Part shown: piece by piece, positions 27,763 to 36,701 of the stretch | How the letters are laid out: each line of letters starts with the position of its first letter | Numbering within the stretch: position 1 is the first letter of the stretch | Assembly: GCF_002097715.1 (NCBI RefSeq) | Contig: NZ_CP020738.1 | Span: 1,426,001 to 1,490,000, forward strand | Direction: 5' to 3' | From: Burkholderia ubonensis subsp. mesacidophila | GTDB taxonomy: Bacteria > Pseudomonadota > Gammaproteobacteria > Burkholderiales > Burkholderiaceae | DNA length: 64,000 bases | Translations under genes and position numbers: made by a program | Notes under the pieces: generated by a model | What the model was told of the DNA's origin: nothing | The model's input: the letters and a program-made list of their open reading frames with translations, nothing else | The model's database searches: none

Positions 27763-28500
27763 ATGACCGAAACCGCGCAACTCATCGAAACGCTGAAGCG
27801 CCTGCTGAAAGCGCAGGGCATGACTTACCGCGACGTCGCCCGTTCGCTCGTGGTGTCCGAGACGAGCGTGAAGCGCCTGTTCGCGAGCGAGCGCTTCACG
27901 CTCGAGCGCGTCGTCCAGATCGGCGAGCTGCTCGGCTACACGCTCGCCGAGCTCGTGCAGGAGGCGTCGGCGTCCGCGCCGCGGCTGCACGTGCTGACCG
28001 AACAGCAGGAAGCGTTGCTCGTCTCGGACGAGAAGCTGCTGCTCGTCGCCGTCTGCGCGATCAATTACTGGACCGTGGACGACATCGTCGCGGCCTATCG
28101 CGTGACGAAGGCCGAATGCCTGAAGTACCTGCTGATGCTCGACCGGATGAACGTGGTCGCGCTGCTGCCGGGCGACCGGATCCGCGTGCGCGTCGCGCGC
28201 GACTTCGACTGGCTGCCGGGCGGCCCGATCCGCCGCTACTTCCACGCGCATGCGCTCGGCGATTTCCTCGACAGCCGCTTCGACGGCCCCGGCGAGACGA
28301 TGACGTTCTCGCAGGGGATGCTGACCGAGGCGGCCGCCGCAGAGCTCGAACAGGAGCTGCGCCGGCTGCGCAGCAAGGCGGCCGCGCTGCATGCGGAATC
28401 GTCGTCCGCGCCGCTGGGGCAGAAGCACGGCACCGGGTTGCTGATCGCGAAGCGGATCTGGGAGCCGGCGGGTTTCGAGGCGCTGCGGCGGGCGGCGTGA
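27763..28500 (+). CDS. XRE-type HTH regulator
   Basis: A 245-aa protein from ATG 27763. Residues 1-65 form a Cro/C1-type helix-turn-helix (MTYRDVARSLVVSETSVKRLF). The C-terminal 180 residues form an uncharacterised domain (LLLVAVCAINYWTVDDIV, DRMNVVALLPGDRIRV) that may sense a ligand. A mirrored repeat lies at its promoter. Its TGA abuts a long 7-bp tandem repeat, so loss of the stop would read into a repetitive frame. Confidence 0.8.
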   Translation: MTETAQLIETLKRLLKAQGMTYRDVARSLVVSETSVKRLFASERFTLERVVQIGELLGYTLAELVQEASASAPRLHVLTEQQEALLVSDEKLLLVAVCAINYWTVDDIVAAYRVTKAECLKYLLMLDRMNVVALLPGDRIRVRVARDFDWLPGGPIRRYFHAHALGDFLDSRFDGPGETMTFSQGMLTEAAAAELEQELRRLRSKAAALHAESSSAPLGQKHGTGLLIAKRIWEPAGFEALRRAA

Positions 28501-28508
28501 TGGGCGGC

Positions 28509-28867
28509 GGCAGGCGGCAGGCGGCAAGCGGCAAGCGGCAAGCGGCAAGCGGCAAGCGGCAAGCGGCAAGCGGCAAGCGGCAAGCGGCAAGCGGCAAGCG
28601 GCAAGCGGCAAGCGGCAAGCGGCAAGCGGCAAGCGGCAAGCGGCAAGCGGCAAGCGGCAAGCGGCAAGCGGCAAGCGGCAAGCGGCAAGCGGCAAGCGGC
28701 AAGCGGCAAGCGGCAAGCGGCAAGCGGCAAGCGGCAAGCGGCAAGCGGCAAGCGGCAAGCGGCAAGCGGCAAGCGGCAAGCGGCAAGCGGCAAGCGGCAA
28801 GCGGCAAGCGGCACGGCAAGCGGCAAGCGGCAAGCGGCAAGCGGCAAGCGGCCGGCAAGCGGCAAGC
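28509..28867. repeat. GGCAAGC heptanucleotide minisatellite
   Basis: Two GGCAGGC units (28509-28522) lead into 41 uninterrupted copies of GGCAAGC (28523-28809), then a broken unit, five more copies (28815-28849), another break, and two last copies (28854-28867). I counted these from positions. All frames on both strands stay open because no stop arises in the unit. It lies between the HTH gene stop and the pcaQ control region. Repeats like this change copy number by slippage. Confidence 0.97.
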
Positions 28868-28907
28868 GGCCGCGCGAACGACGCGGGCAGGGCTTGGGAG
28901 TTCCCGA

Positions 28908-28958
28908 AAAGTTATGCAAAATGGCAATTCATCGCCATTCGCATAACCATCTGTTATG
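28908..28958. promoter_or_regulatory. PcaQ-type control region of pcaQ
   Basis: AAAGTTATGCAAAATG (28908-28923) is identical to the copy near pcaH and lies exactly 2220 bp from it. GCATAAC (28941-28947) and GTTATG (28953-28958) follow at the same 30-bp spacing; the last half-site contains the pcaQ start codon. Binding here would give autoregulation. Confidence 0.72.
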
Positions 28959-29939
28959 ACTAACCGTATCGCCGACGGCCGCGTCAAGTTCCGGCACCTG
29001 CAGTGTTTCCTTGCGGTCGCGCAGTTGGGCGGCGTGCAGAAGGCGGCCGAGAGCCTGTCGATCACGCAGCCGGCCGTCTCGAAGACGATCGCCGAGCTGG
29101 AGTCGATCCTCGGCGTCAGGCTGTTCGAGCGCAGCCGGCAAGGCGCGCGCCCGACGCGTGAAGCGCAGCTGTTCATGCCGCATGCGAACGCGTGCGTGCT
29201 CGCGCTGCGCCAAGGCGTCGGGCTGCTGGCGCACGAGGGCGGCGGCGCGGCGGCGACGCTCGAGATCGGGATGCTGCCGACCGTCGCGGCGTCGCTCGCG
29301 CCGGCGCTGATGAAGGCGCTTGCCGTTCGCTGGCCGCGCGTCGTCGTGCGGCTCGCGACCGCCGCGAATGCCGACCTGCTCGAACGCCTGAAGGCGGGCG
29401 CGATCGAGTGCGCGATCGGGCGGCTGTCGGAGCCGGAGCGGATGGTCGGGCTCGCGTTCGAGCAACTGTACAGCGAGCCGCTCGTCGCGGTCGTGCGCGC
29501 CGGACATCCGCTGATGGCGAGCGCGGCGCCGGCCGCCGAGCTGGCGCGCTACCCGGTCGTGCTGCCGCCGTACGGCACGCTGATCCGGCAATCGGCCGAG
29601 CAACTGCTCGGCGCGTGCGGTGCGCCGCCGCTGGATGCGTTCATCGAAGTGCTGTCCGTATCGGTCGCGCGCGCGCTCGCGCTCGAGAACGACGCGGTCT
29701 GGTTCGTGCCGCAGTACGCGGCCGAATACGACTTGTCGACCGGTGCGCTCGCACGTCTGCCGCTGCCGTCGGCCGGCACCGACGAGCCGGTCGGGCTGAT
29801 CCTTCGCACCGATGCCGAGCCGTCGCCCGTCGCGCGCACGCTGATCGACGCGGTGCGGGAGATCGCGCGGGCACGGTTCGGTGACGGGCGGCCGGGGGAG
29901 GCATCGCAACGCGGCCCGCGGCGCACGCGCGGCAAGTAA
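28956..29939 (+). CDS. pcaQ: LysR-family activator of pca genes
   Basis: A 327-aa LysR-type regulator (MTNRIADGRVKFRHLQCFL). The N-terminal HTH has QKAAESLSITQPAVSKTIAELE and the remainder is a LysR substrate-binding domain. PcaQ proteins activate protocatechuate genes in response to beta-ketoadipate pathway intermediates. It is 2.3 kb from pcaHG and shares their control motif. Its start codon lies inside that motif, so a leaderless or very short-leader transcript, or a slightly later start, should be considered. Confidence 0.88.
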   Translation: MTNRIADGRVKFRHLQCFLAVAQLGGVQKAAESLSITQPAVSKTIAELESILGVRLFERSRQGARPTREAQLFMPHANACVLALRQGVGLLAHEGGGAAATLEIGMLPTVAASLAPALMKALAVRWPRVVVRLATAANADLLERLKAGAIECAIGRLSEPERMVGLAFEQLYSEPLVAVVRAGHPLMASAAPAAELARYPVVLPPYGTLIRQSAEQLLGACGAPPLDAFIEVLSVSVARALALENDAVWFVPQYAAEYDLSTGALARLPLPSAGTDEPVGLILRTDAEPSPVARTLIDAVREIARARFGDGRPGEASQRGPRRTRGK

Positions 29940-30029
29940 TACGGCAAAGCCGCGCCGACGCGCTGCCCGACCCGGGCGCGGGAGACTGGCCGGTCGGCTG
30001 AGGTTCGCTTTCGTCGCGCTTGGCCTATT

Positions 30030-30045
30030 GTATCAATTTTGGTAC
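30030..30045. promoter_or_regulatory. Operator-like palindrome at the toxin-antitoxin promoter
   Basis: GTATCAATTTTGGTAC is palindromic at 12 of 16 positions and ends one base before the ATG of the toxin gene. Toxin-antitoxin operons are usually repressed by their antitoxin at such sites. Confidence 0.45.
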
Positions 30046-30046
30046 G

Positions 30047-30421
30047 ATGAGCGGCAAGACGATGGCGAGACAGCAATTGCAGGCGACGCTGGCCGTGCGG
30101 TTCTTCGGCACGGCCCGTGGAAACGAACCGGTCCGCGAATGGCTCAAGGGTCTCGAGCCGGCGGAGCGGAAGGTGATCGGAGAGGAGGTCAGGACGGTTC
30201 AACTCGGCTGGCCGCTTGGCATGCCGTTGGTCCGGAAGATGTCGAAGGATCTGTGGGAGATCCGGGTCTCGCTTCCGACGCGAATCGCGCGAGTCTTCTT
30301 CACCGTCGTCGACGATACGATGGTCCTGTTGCACGGGTTCATCAAGAAGTCGCCGACCACACCGCCAGACGATCTCGACGTCGCAAGGTCTCGACTGAAA
30401 GCCGTGAGCAACGGCATCTGA
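30047..30421 (+). CDS. RelE/HigB-type toxin (Gp49-like)
   Basis: A 124-aa protein of the phage-derived Gp49-like/HigB family. Typical features are EPVREWLKGLEPAERKVIGEE and KDLWEIRVSLPTRIARVFF, then LLHGFIKKSPTTPPDD, the usual C-terminal KK..T motif. Such toxins are ribosome-dependent mRNA interferases. Starts at ATG 30047 or 30062 are possible. The toxin-before-antitoxin order matches the HigBA layout. Confidence 0.85.
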   Translation: MSGKTMARQQLQATLAVRFFGTARGNEPVREWLKGLEPAERKVIGEEVRTVQLGWPLGMPLVRKMSKDLWEIRVSLPTRIARVFFTVVDDTMVLLHGFIKKSPTTPPDDLDVARSRLKAVSNGI

Positions 30422-30497
30422 ATTCCGCGTACGCGGCGCCGGTCGGCGCCATCAAGGACGACCGGGCAGCGGGCAACGCAAAGCAATGGAGTACGAC

Positions 30498-30794
30498 ATG
30501 ACGACCACGAACAACCGCCACATCGGCAGTGACTTCGACGCTTTCCTCGAAGAGGAGGGCATCCTCGAGGAAGTCACCGCAACCGCGATCAAGCGGGTGA
30601 TCGCGTGGCAGATCGAGCAGGAAATGAAGGCGCAGCACATCACGAAGACCGCGATGGCCGCGCGGATGAAAACCAGCCGCGCGGCGCTCAACCGCCTGCT
30701 CGACGAAACCGACACGAGCCTCACGCTGACGACGCTCGCGAGCGCTGCGGCGGCGCTCGGCAAGCGCTTGAGCTTCGAGCTGGTGCCGGCCTGA
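30498..30794 (+). CDS. HTH antitoxin of the HigA type
   Basis: A 98-aa protein from ATG 30498 (MTTTNNRHIGSDFDAFL); ATG 30486 is an alternative. The second half is an XRE-type helix-turn-helix: KTAMAARMKTSRAALNRLLD. An acidic N-terminal part precedes it. It follows the toxin gene and should neutralise the toxin and repress the operon. Confidence 0.85.
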   Translation: MTTTNNRHIGSDFDAFLEEEGILEEVTATAIKRVIAWQIEQEMKAQHITKTAMAARMKTSRAALNRLLDETDTSLTLTTLASAAAALGKRLSFELVPA

Positions 30795-30795
30795 G

Positions 30796-32030
30796 TCAAC
30801 GGCCGCGACCGGCCGCCCGCAGATAGAGCAATGCCGCGCCCGCCAGCAGCAGCGGCCAGACGAAATACCACCCAGTCGTCAGGAACAGCCCGGCGACTGC
30901 AACCAGCGAGATCCACGCGCAGCGATGCGCGATGCCGCCGCGCGGCAGCAGTTTCAGCGCCGCCGCGGCGCCCAGCCCATACACCATCACGAAGCAGCCG
31001 GACGTGACGAGCACCAGCGGCTTCGGCCCCACGCCGGCGAGCGTCGTTGCACCCAGCGAAAGCGCCGCGAGCGCGGCGATCACGCCGAGGCTGCGGCGCG
31101 GCACGCCGCCGAGCTGGCTGCCCTGCGCAAGCCAGGCCGGCAGCGTGTCGTCGCGCCCGAGCGCCGCGCCAAGCTTGGCCGCACCCGCGAGATACGCGTT
31201 CATCGTGCCGAGCGTCAACAGCAGCGTCCGGCGGCGGCCAGCACCTGGGCGTGACCGCCGATGCCGCGCGCGATCAGCTCCGCGAGCGGGGCGCCGGATG
31301 CACCCGCGGAGGGGCCGAGCAGCGTCACGCTCGCCACTGCCACCGACAGATACAGCAGCCCGACCACCACGACCGCGATGCCGGCCGAACGCGGCATGTC
31401 GTGCGCGGGGCGGCGGAATTCGGCCGCGAGTTGGGCGATCGCTTCCCAGCCGGCGAAGCTCCAGACCAGCAGCCCGGCCGCTTGCCCGATCGCGAGCCAG
31501 CCGTGCGGCGCGAACGGCTGGAGATTCGACGCGCGCGCGTGCGGGGCCGATGCGAGCACGGCGGCGAGCAGCAGCGTCACGAGCAGCGCGGACAGCACGA
31601 GTTGCATCCGCCCCGACACTGTGACGCCGAATGCGTTGGCCGCCGACACGATCGCGATCAGCACGGCGGCCGTGACGACGACCGTCGCATGGCCGCCGCC
31701 CGTCACGGCCGCGATGTACGCGGCGCCGAACATCGCCGCGGCCGGCGCGCCAGCGGGCACCGCAAAGTAGAAGCACCAGCCGACGATCGCCGCGGCCTTC
31801 GGGCCGAACGCGCGGCGCGCGTAGGTCGACACGCCGCCGGCATCCGGGAAGCGCGCGCCGAGCGCCGCGAACGTGGCCGCGAGCGGCGCGGACAGCACGA
31901 TGAGCGCCACCCAGGCGAGCAGCGAGGCGGGCCCGGCGAAGTCGGCGGCGAGTGCGGGCAGCGCAATGACGCCGGTGCCGAGCACCGCGCCGATATACAG
32001 CGCGGCGCCCTGGAAAATCGTCAGCGAGCC
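30796..32030 (-). pseudogene. YjeH-like APC-family amino acid permease, frameshifted
   Basis: Two overlapping frames make one permease. The N-terminal frame (VLGTGVIALPALAADFAG through GIGGHAQVLAAAG) hits a TGA at 31215. The rest continues in another frame (LLLTLGTMNAYLAGAAKLG to the stop at 30796). Adding one base near 31230, in the stretch reading GCCGCCGGACGC, restores one protein. Upstream residues (SLTIFQGAALYIGA) fit the family but no ATG is found in that frame, so the true start may also be lost. The relatives export methionine and branched-chain amino acids. A sequencing error cannot be excluded. Confidence 0.72.
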
Positions 32031-32198
32031 GGCGTGATGAGCGGGAGAGGACGCTGCGACGCGCGGGTCGGCCCGGGAACGCCTGAGGAGATGTCTCCAG
32101 AATCGTTGGGATCGGCGCGGGAAGCAGGCGCAGCAGAACGCCCGATGGTAGCGGCGCGTCCGGCCCCGTGCTTGCGGCCGTTCAGTCGTCAGCGGATG

Positions 32199-35100
32199 TC
32201 AGGAGCGGCGCGCGAGCCGCACGCGCGCGTCCTCGCGCGCGGCGGGCGACAGGTCGGGCGCGTAGTGGAATGCGCCGGCGACGAGCGACGCGACCGGCAC
32301 GCCGTCGCGGAACAGCACGCGATTGCCGGCCAGCGCGGGCACCTTGTCGCCGGGCAGCAGCGTGCCGGCGAGGTTCAGCGGATCGGCGCCCGTCACGCAG
32401 ACGAACTGGCCGCTGGCCGGTTGCCGCCGTAGCTCGCGCAGGATCGGGATCGCTTCGGGCAGCGCGAACTGTTCGCCCGCCAGCCCGGCGACGAAGCGGC
32501 CGCCGCGAATCTCGCCGCGCGCCTCCAGCCGCTGCAGCACGCGCGCCAGTTCGCGCCAGCCCGGCAGCCAGTCGGCTTCGCGTTCGAGCAGCCGCCAGAA
32601 CACGACGCCGTAGCGGCGCAGCAGCGTCCACGCGATGTGTTCGAGCGCGTCGGGATCGGCTGCGGCGAGCGTGCGCGCCGGCTGACGCTGCGGCGTGTCG
32701 ACGGGCGGCGCGGGACGCTGCACGAGCGCCCAGCGCCCGGCGTCGTCCATGCCGCCGATCAGCGCGCCGCCACGCCGGGTGCGCGGCGCATAGGTGGCGC
32801 TGCGCTTGACCGCCGGCTTCAGCAGCGCGCGCAGTCCCGCGAAGCTGTCCGCGTTCACGAGGCCCGCCGACACGAGTTCGCCGAGCGCCTGTTCGAGTTC
32901 GACGGGCAGCATGTGCAGGTCGCCGAGCAGTTCGTCGAAGAACATCGCGCCATGCGCGGCGAGCGCATCGCGCACCTGCGCCGCGCGCGCCGACAGCGCG
33001 GGTTGTGCGGCCGGATCGCGCAGCGCCTGCCACGCGGCGAGATCGCGGCGCGGCAGCAGCACGATCGGCGTCGTCTTCACGGGCGTGCCCGCGGCGCGCG
33101 CCGGCGCGCCGATGCGGGTCCACACCAGCTTGCCGGAACGGCACAGCTCGTCGATCCCGCCGGTCATGTAATCGGTCAGCCGCGCGGGCAGCAGTGCGTC
33201 TTCCCATGCGCTCGCGGCCGCTTCGTAGCCTTCGAGCTGCTCGACGACAGCGGCGAGCGCGTCGCGGCCGGCGCCGCGCGTATCCGGCGTCAGGTGTTGC
33301 CAGTGAAACAGGAACCGCATGAAATCGGCGCGCTCGACCGGCTCGATTTCGCGACGCAGGCGTTTCACCGTGTAGCGGTGGATGCGCGCAAGCAGGTGGC
33401 GTTCGCACCATTCGTCGCCGGCCGCAGCCGGCGTAAACCGGCCGCGCATCACGTAGCCTTCCTGCTCGAGCGCGGCGAGGGCGGTCGTGACCGCCGCGAC
33501 GGGCAGGCCGAGCGGCCGCGCGATCGCGTCGAGCGCGAGCGGCCCGAAACCGGTCAGCCGTGCGCGGATCACGTCGACGAGCGCGGCGTCCGCGTCCCAG
33601 GGGGCGGCGCACGCGGCGGGCACCTTGAGCGCGGGCGTGCAGCGCGCGTCCGGATGCAGCGCGCGCAGGCACACGAGCCGCTCGACCGGCACCCACAGCG
33701 CCGCGCCGCCCGGCGTGACCAGCTTCGCCGCGCGGCGGCGCTCGGCCAGTTCCGCGAGCCACGCGGGCCAGCCGTCGTGCGCGCGCGCTTCGTCGTCGGC
33801 GACGCAGGCGAGCGTGAGCAGCGCCTCGTGCATTTCGTCCGCGTCGCGCACGAGCGGCCACGCTTCGTCGCGCACCGCGGCGATCGCGTCGGCGTCGAGC
33901 GCGCCGAGATCGTCCGCGGATTCGGGGTCGCTCCAGCGGCGCGCCTGCACCGCCTGCGTGCGGCGCTCCTCGAGCGGCGCGTCGTCGAGGAACGCGTACG
34001 GTTTCGCGTTGAGGATCTCGGCCGCGAGCGGCGACGGCGCGGGTAGGTCGCGCGCGACCAGCTCGATCGCGCCGCTTTCGATCCGGCGCAGCAGCGCAAG
34101 CCAGCCGTCGGTGTCCATCGCGTCGTGCAGGCAGTCGTCGAGCGTCTGGTCGACGAGCGGATGATGCGGAATCTCGCGCTCGCCGACGATGTTCTCGAGG
34201 CACGCGACCTGATCGGGGAACACGGTCGCCAGCAGGTCCTCGCTCTTCATCCGCTGCAGTTGCGGCGCGGTTCGCTTGCCGCCGGTGAAGCGCGGCAGCG
34301 CAAGCGCCGTCGTCGCATTCCAGCGCCAGCGCACGCCGAACAGCGGCGCGTCGAGCAGCGCCTGCACCAGCACGTGCTCGGCGCTTGCCGCGCGCAGGTA
34401 GCGCCACACCTCGTCGAGCGCGAAGCTGTGCGCGAGCGACAGCGACAGGATGATCGCGTCGTCGGTCGCGGCGGCCTGCAGCTCGAAATTGAACGTGCGG
34501 CAGAAGCGCTTGCGCAGCGCGAGCCCCCACGCGCGGTTGATGCGGCTGCCGAACGGTGAATGGATCACGAGCTGCGTGCCGCCCGATTCGTCGAAGAAGC
34601 GCTCCATCACGAGCGTGTCCTGCGTCGGCAGCGTGCCGAGCGCCGCGCGGCTGCGCGCCAGGTAATCGACGATCTGCCGCGCGGCGTCGGGTGAAAGCTG
34701 CAACGCGTCGACGAGCCAGCGCAGCGCGGGCGCGAGACGGCTTTCGGCGGCGCCCGCCTGCCGGTCGCCCTCGGCGAACAGCGCGTCGAGCCGCGCGCGC
34801 AGCCGGCCGACCGCGGTTGACAACTCGTCGCTGCGGCTTGGCGCCTCGCCGAGCCAGAACGGAATGTTCGGCGACTGGCCCTGCGCATCCTCGACGCGCA
34901 CGCGGCCCGTCTCGACGCGGATGATCCGGTACGACTGGTTGCCGAGCTGGAACACGTCGCCGGCCAGGCTCTCGATCGCGAAATCCTCGTTGACGGTGCC
35001 GACCTGGATGCCCTGCGGCTCGAGAAGCACCGCGTAGTCGGCCATGTCGGGGATCGTGCCGCCGGACGTCGTCGCGGTCATCATCGCGTTGCGCCGCCCG

Positions 35101-36575
35101 CGCACCGTGCCGCCGACCACGTCGCGGTGCAGGTATGCCGCGCGCACGCCGCGCCGGCTGGTGAACCCTTCGGCCAGCATCGTCATTACGTCGTCGAAGC
35201 GCTCGCGCGACAGGCGCGCGTAGGGCGCGGCCTGCGTGAAGCTGCGGTACAGCGCGTCTTCGCGCCATTCGGCGCATGCGACCTCGGCGACGATCTGCTG
35301 CGCGAGCACGTCGAGCGGCGCCTCGGGAATCCGCAGCGTGTCGAGCTCGCCGCGCCGCACGCAGTCGAGCAGCGCCGCGCACTCGACGAGCTCGTCGCGC
35401 GACAGCGGAAAGAGGCGCCCCTTCGGCACGCCGCCGACGTGGTGCCCCGAACGGCCGACGCGCTGCAGGAACGGCGCGATGCCGCGCGGCGAGCCGACCT
35501 GGCAGACGAGATCGACGTCGCCGATGTCGATCCCCAGTTCCAGCGATGCGGTCGCGACGAGCAGCTTCAGCTCGCCGCGCTTCAGCCGCTGTTCGGCGTC
35601 GAAGCGATGCTCTTTCGCGAGGCTGCCGTGATGTGCGGCGATCGCGCCCTTGCCGAGCCGGTCCGCGAGATGGCGCGCCATGCGCTCGGCGGTGCGCCGC
35701 GTGTTGACGAACACGAGCGTCGTGCGGTGAGCGGCGGCGAGCCCGGCGATCCGGTCGTACACCTGTTCCCACACGTCGGTCGCCATCACCGGTTCGAGCG
35801 GCACGTTCGGCAGCTCCAGCGCGAGATCGCGCTCGCGCGTATGGCCCGTGTCGACGACCGTGCAGTCGCGCGGTGCGTCGGCGGGGCCGCCGACCAGGAA
35901 GCGCGCGACCGCGTCGATCGGCTTTTGCGTCGCCGACAGGCCGATGCGCGGCAGCGCGCGTTGCGCCAGCGCGTCGAGCCGTTCGAGCGACAGCGCGAGA
36001 TGGCTGCCGCGCTTGCTGTTGGCGAGCGCATGGATCTCGTCGACGATCACCGACCGCACGCTCGACAGCATCTGGCGGCCCGACGTCGACGACAGCAGCA
36101 CGTACAGCGATTCCGGCGTCGTCACGAGGATGTGCGGCGCGCGCTTGCGCAGCGCGGCGCGCTCGGCCTGCGTGGTGTCGCCGGTGCGCACCGCGGTGCG
36201 GATCGCCGGCACCGGCAGGCCGAGCCGCGCGAGCGATTCGGCGATGCCGGCGAGCGGCGCGTCGAGGTTCACGTGGATGTCGTTCGACAGCGCCTTCAGC
36301 GGCGACACGTAGACGACGAGCGTCGCGTCCGGCAGCGTGCCGTCGTGCGCGAGCGCGTCGCGCACGAGATCGTCGATCGCGCAGAGGAACGCGGTGAGCG
36401 TCTTGCCGGAACCGGTCGGCGCCGCGACGAGCGTCGAGCGGCCGGCCTTGATGTGCGGCCACGCGAGCGCCTGCGCGCCGGTCGGCGCGGCGAACGTGCG
36501 CTGGAACCAGGCGGCGACGGCGGGGTGGAACACGTCGAGCACGCTGGCGGCTGGGCGGGTGGCGGTGACGTCCAT
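32199..36575 (-). CDS. lhr: Lhr-family ATP-dependent helicase
   Basis: A 1458-aa superfamily 2 helicase, near full Lhr length (about 1500 aa). Walker A APTGSGKT is at residues 52-59; DEIH follows near residue 175, then SATQKP. The second RecA domain has HHGSLAKEH and QRVGRSGHH. Winged-helix, beta-barrel and a large C-terminal domain fill the rest. Lhr acts in DNA repair, and known members can carry a uracil-excision activity in the C-terminal part. It is transcribed alone. Confidence 0.93.
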   Translation of the reverse strand: MDVTATRPAASVLDVFHPAVAAWFQRTFAAPTGAQALAWPHIKAGRSTLVAAPTGSGKTLTAFLCAIDDLVRDALAHDGTLPDATLVVYVSPLKALSNDIHVNLDAPLAGIAESLARLGLPVPAIRTAVRTGDTTQAERAALRKRAPHILVTTPESLYVLLSSTSGRQMLSSVRSVIVDEIHALANSKRGSHLALSLERLDALAQRALPRIGLSATQKPIDAVARFLVGGPADAPRDCTVVDTGHTRERDLALELPNVPLEPVMATDVWEQVYDRIAGLAAAHRTTLVFVNTRRTAERMARHLADRLGKGAIAAHHGSLAKEHRFDAEQRLKRGELKLLVATASLELGIDIGDVDLVCQVGSPRGIAPFLQRVGRSGHHVGGVPKGRLFPLSRDELVECAALLDCVRRGELDTLRIPEAPLDVLAQQIVAEVACAEWREDALYRSFTQAAPYARLSRERFDDVMTMLAEGFTSRRGVRAAYLHRDVVGGTVRGRRNAMMTATTSGGTIPDMADYAVLLEPQGIQVGTVNEDFAIESLAGDVFQLGNQSYRIIRVETGRVRVEDAQGQSPNIPFWLGEAPSRSDELSTAVGRLRARLDALFAEGDRQAGAAESRLAPALRWLVDALQLSPDAARQIVDYLARSRAALGTLPTQDTLVMERFFDESGGTQLVIHSPFGSRINRAWGLALRKRFCRTFNFELQAAATDDAIILSLSLAHSFALDEVWRYLRAASAEHVLVQALLDAPLFGVRWRWNATTALALPRFTGGKRTAPQLQRMKSEDLLATVFPDQVACLENIVGEREIPHHPLVDQTLDDCLHDAMDTDGWLALLRRIESGAIELVARDLPAPSPLAAEILNAKPYAFLDDAPLEERRTQAVQARRWSDPESADDLGALDADAIAAVRDEAWPLVRDADEMHEALLTLACVADDEARAHDGWPAWLAELAERRRAAKLVTPGGAALWVPVERLVCLRALHPDARCTPALKVPAACAAPWDADAALVDVIRARLTGFGPLALDAIARPLGLPVAAVTTALAALEQEGYVMRGRFTPAAAGDEWCERHLLARIHRYTVKRLRREIEPVERADFMRFLFHWQHLTPDTRGAGRDALAAVVEQLEGYEAAASAWEDALLPARLTDYMTGGIDELCRSGKLVWTRIGAPARAAGTPVKTTPIVLLPRRDLAAWQALRDPAAQPALSARAAQVRDALAAHGAMFFDELLGDLHMLPVELEQALGELVSAGLVNADSFAGLRALLKPAVKRSATYAPRTRRGGALIGGMDDAGRWALVQRPAPPVDTPQRQPARTLAAADPDALEHIAWTLLRRYGVVFWRLLEREADWLPGWRELARVLQRLEARGEIRGGRFVAGLAGEQFALPEAIPILRELRRQPASGQFVCVTGADPLNLAGTLLPGDKVPALAGNRVLFRDGVPVASLVAGAFHYAPDLSPAAREDARVRLARRS

Positions 36576-36701
36576 CGAGGCGGCGAAATAGGACTCAAGC
36601 AGGGCTCAAGCAGGGCTCGAGCAGCGGGCAAGCACGCCGATGCCGCACGGCGCGCGCGAACCGTCAGTGTGCCAGACGCGCCGCGTGCGCGCCGGAAGCC
36701 G

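Noticed and set aside
28509..28867. Tandem repeat as a CRISPR array
   Set aside because: The units are 7 bp and contiguous, with no spacers and no cas genes near.
28061..29176. A long repetitive Leu-Ala-Ala-Cys-Arg-Leu-Pro protein
   Set aside because: The frame exists only because the 7-bp unit has no stop codon; it runs antisense to real genes on both sides and has no start signal.
32199..36575. Long opposite-strand and alternate-frame proteins over the helicase gene
   Set aside because: They are GC-rich shadow frames, Arg/Ala-rich without any family pattern, while the 1458-residue frame has all helicase motifs.
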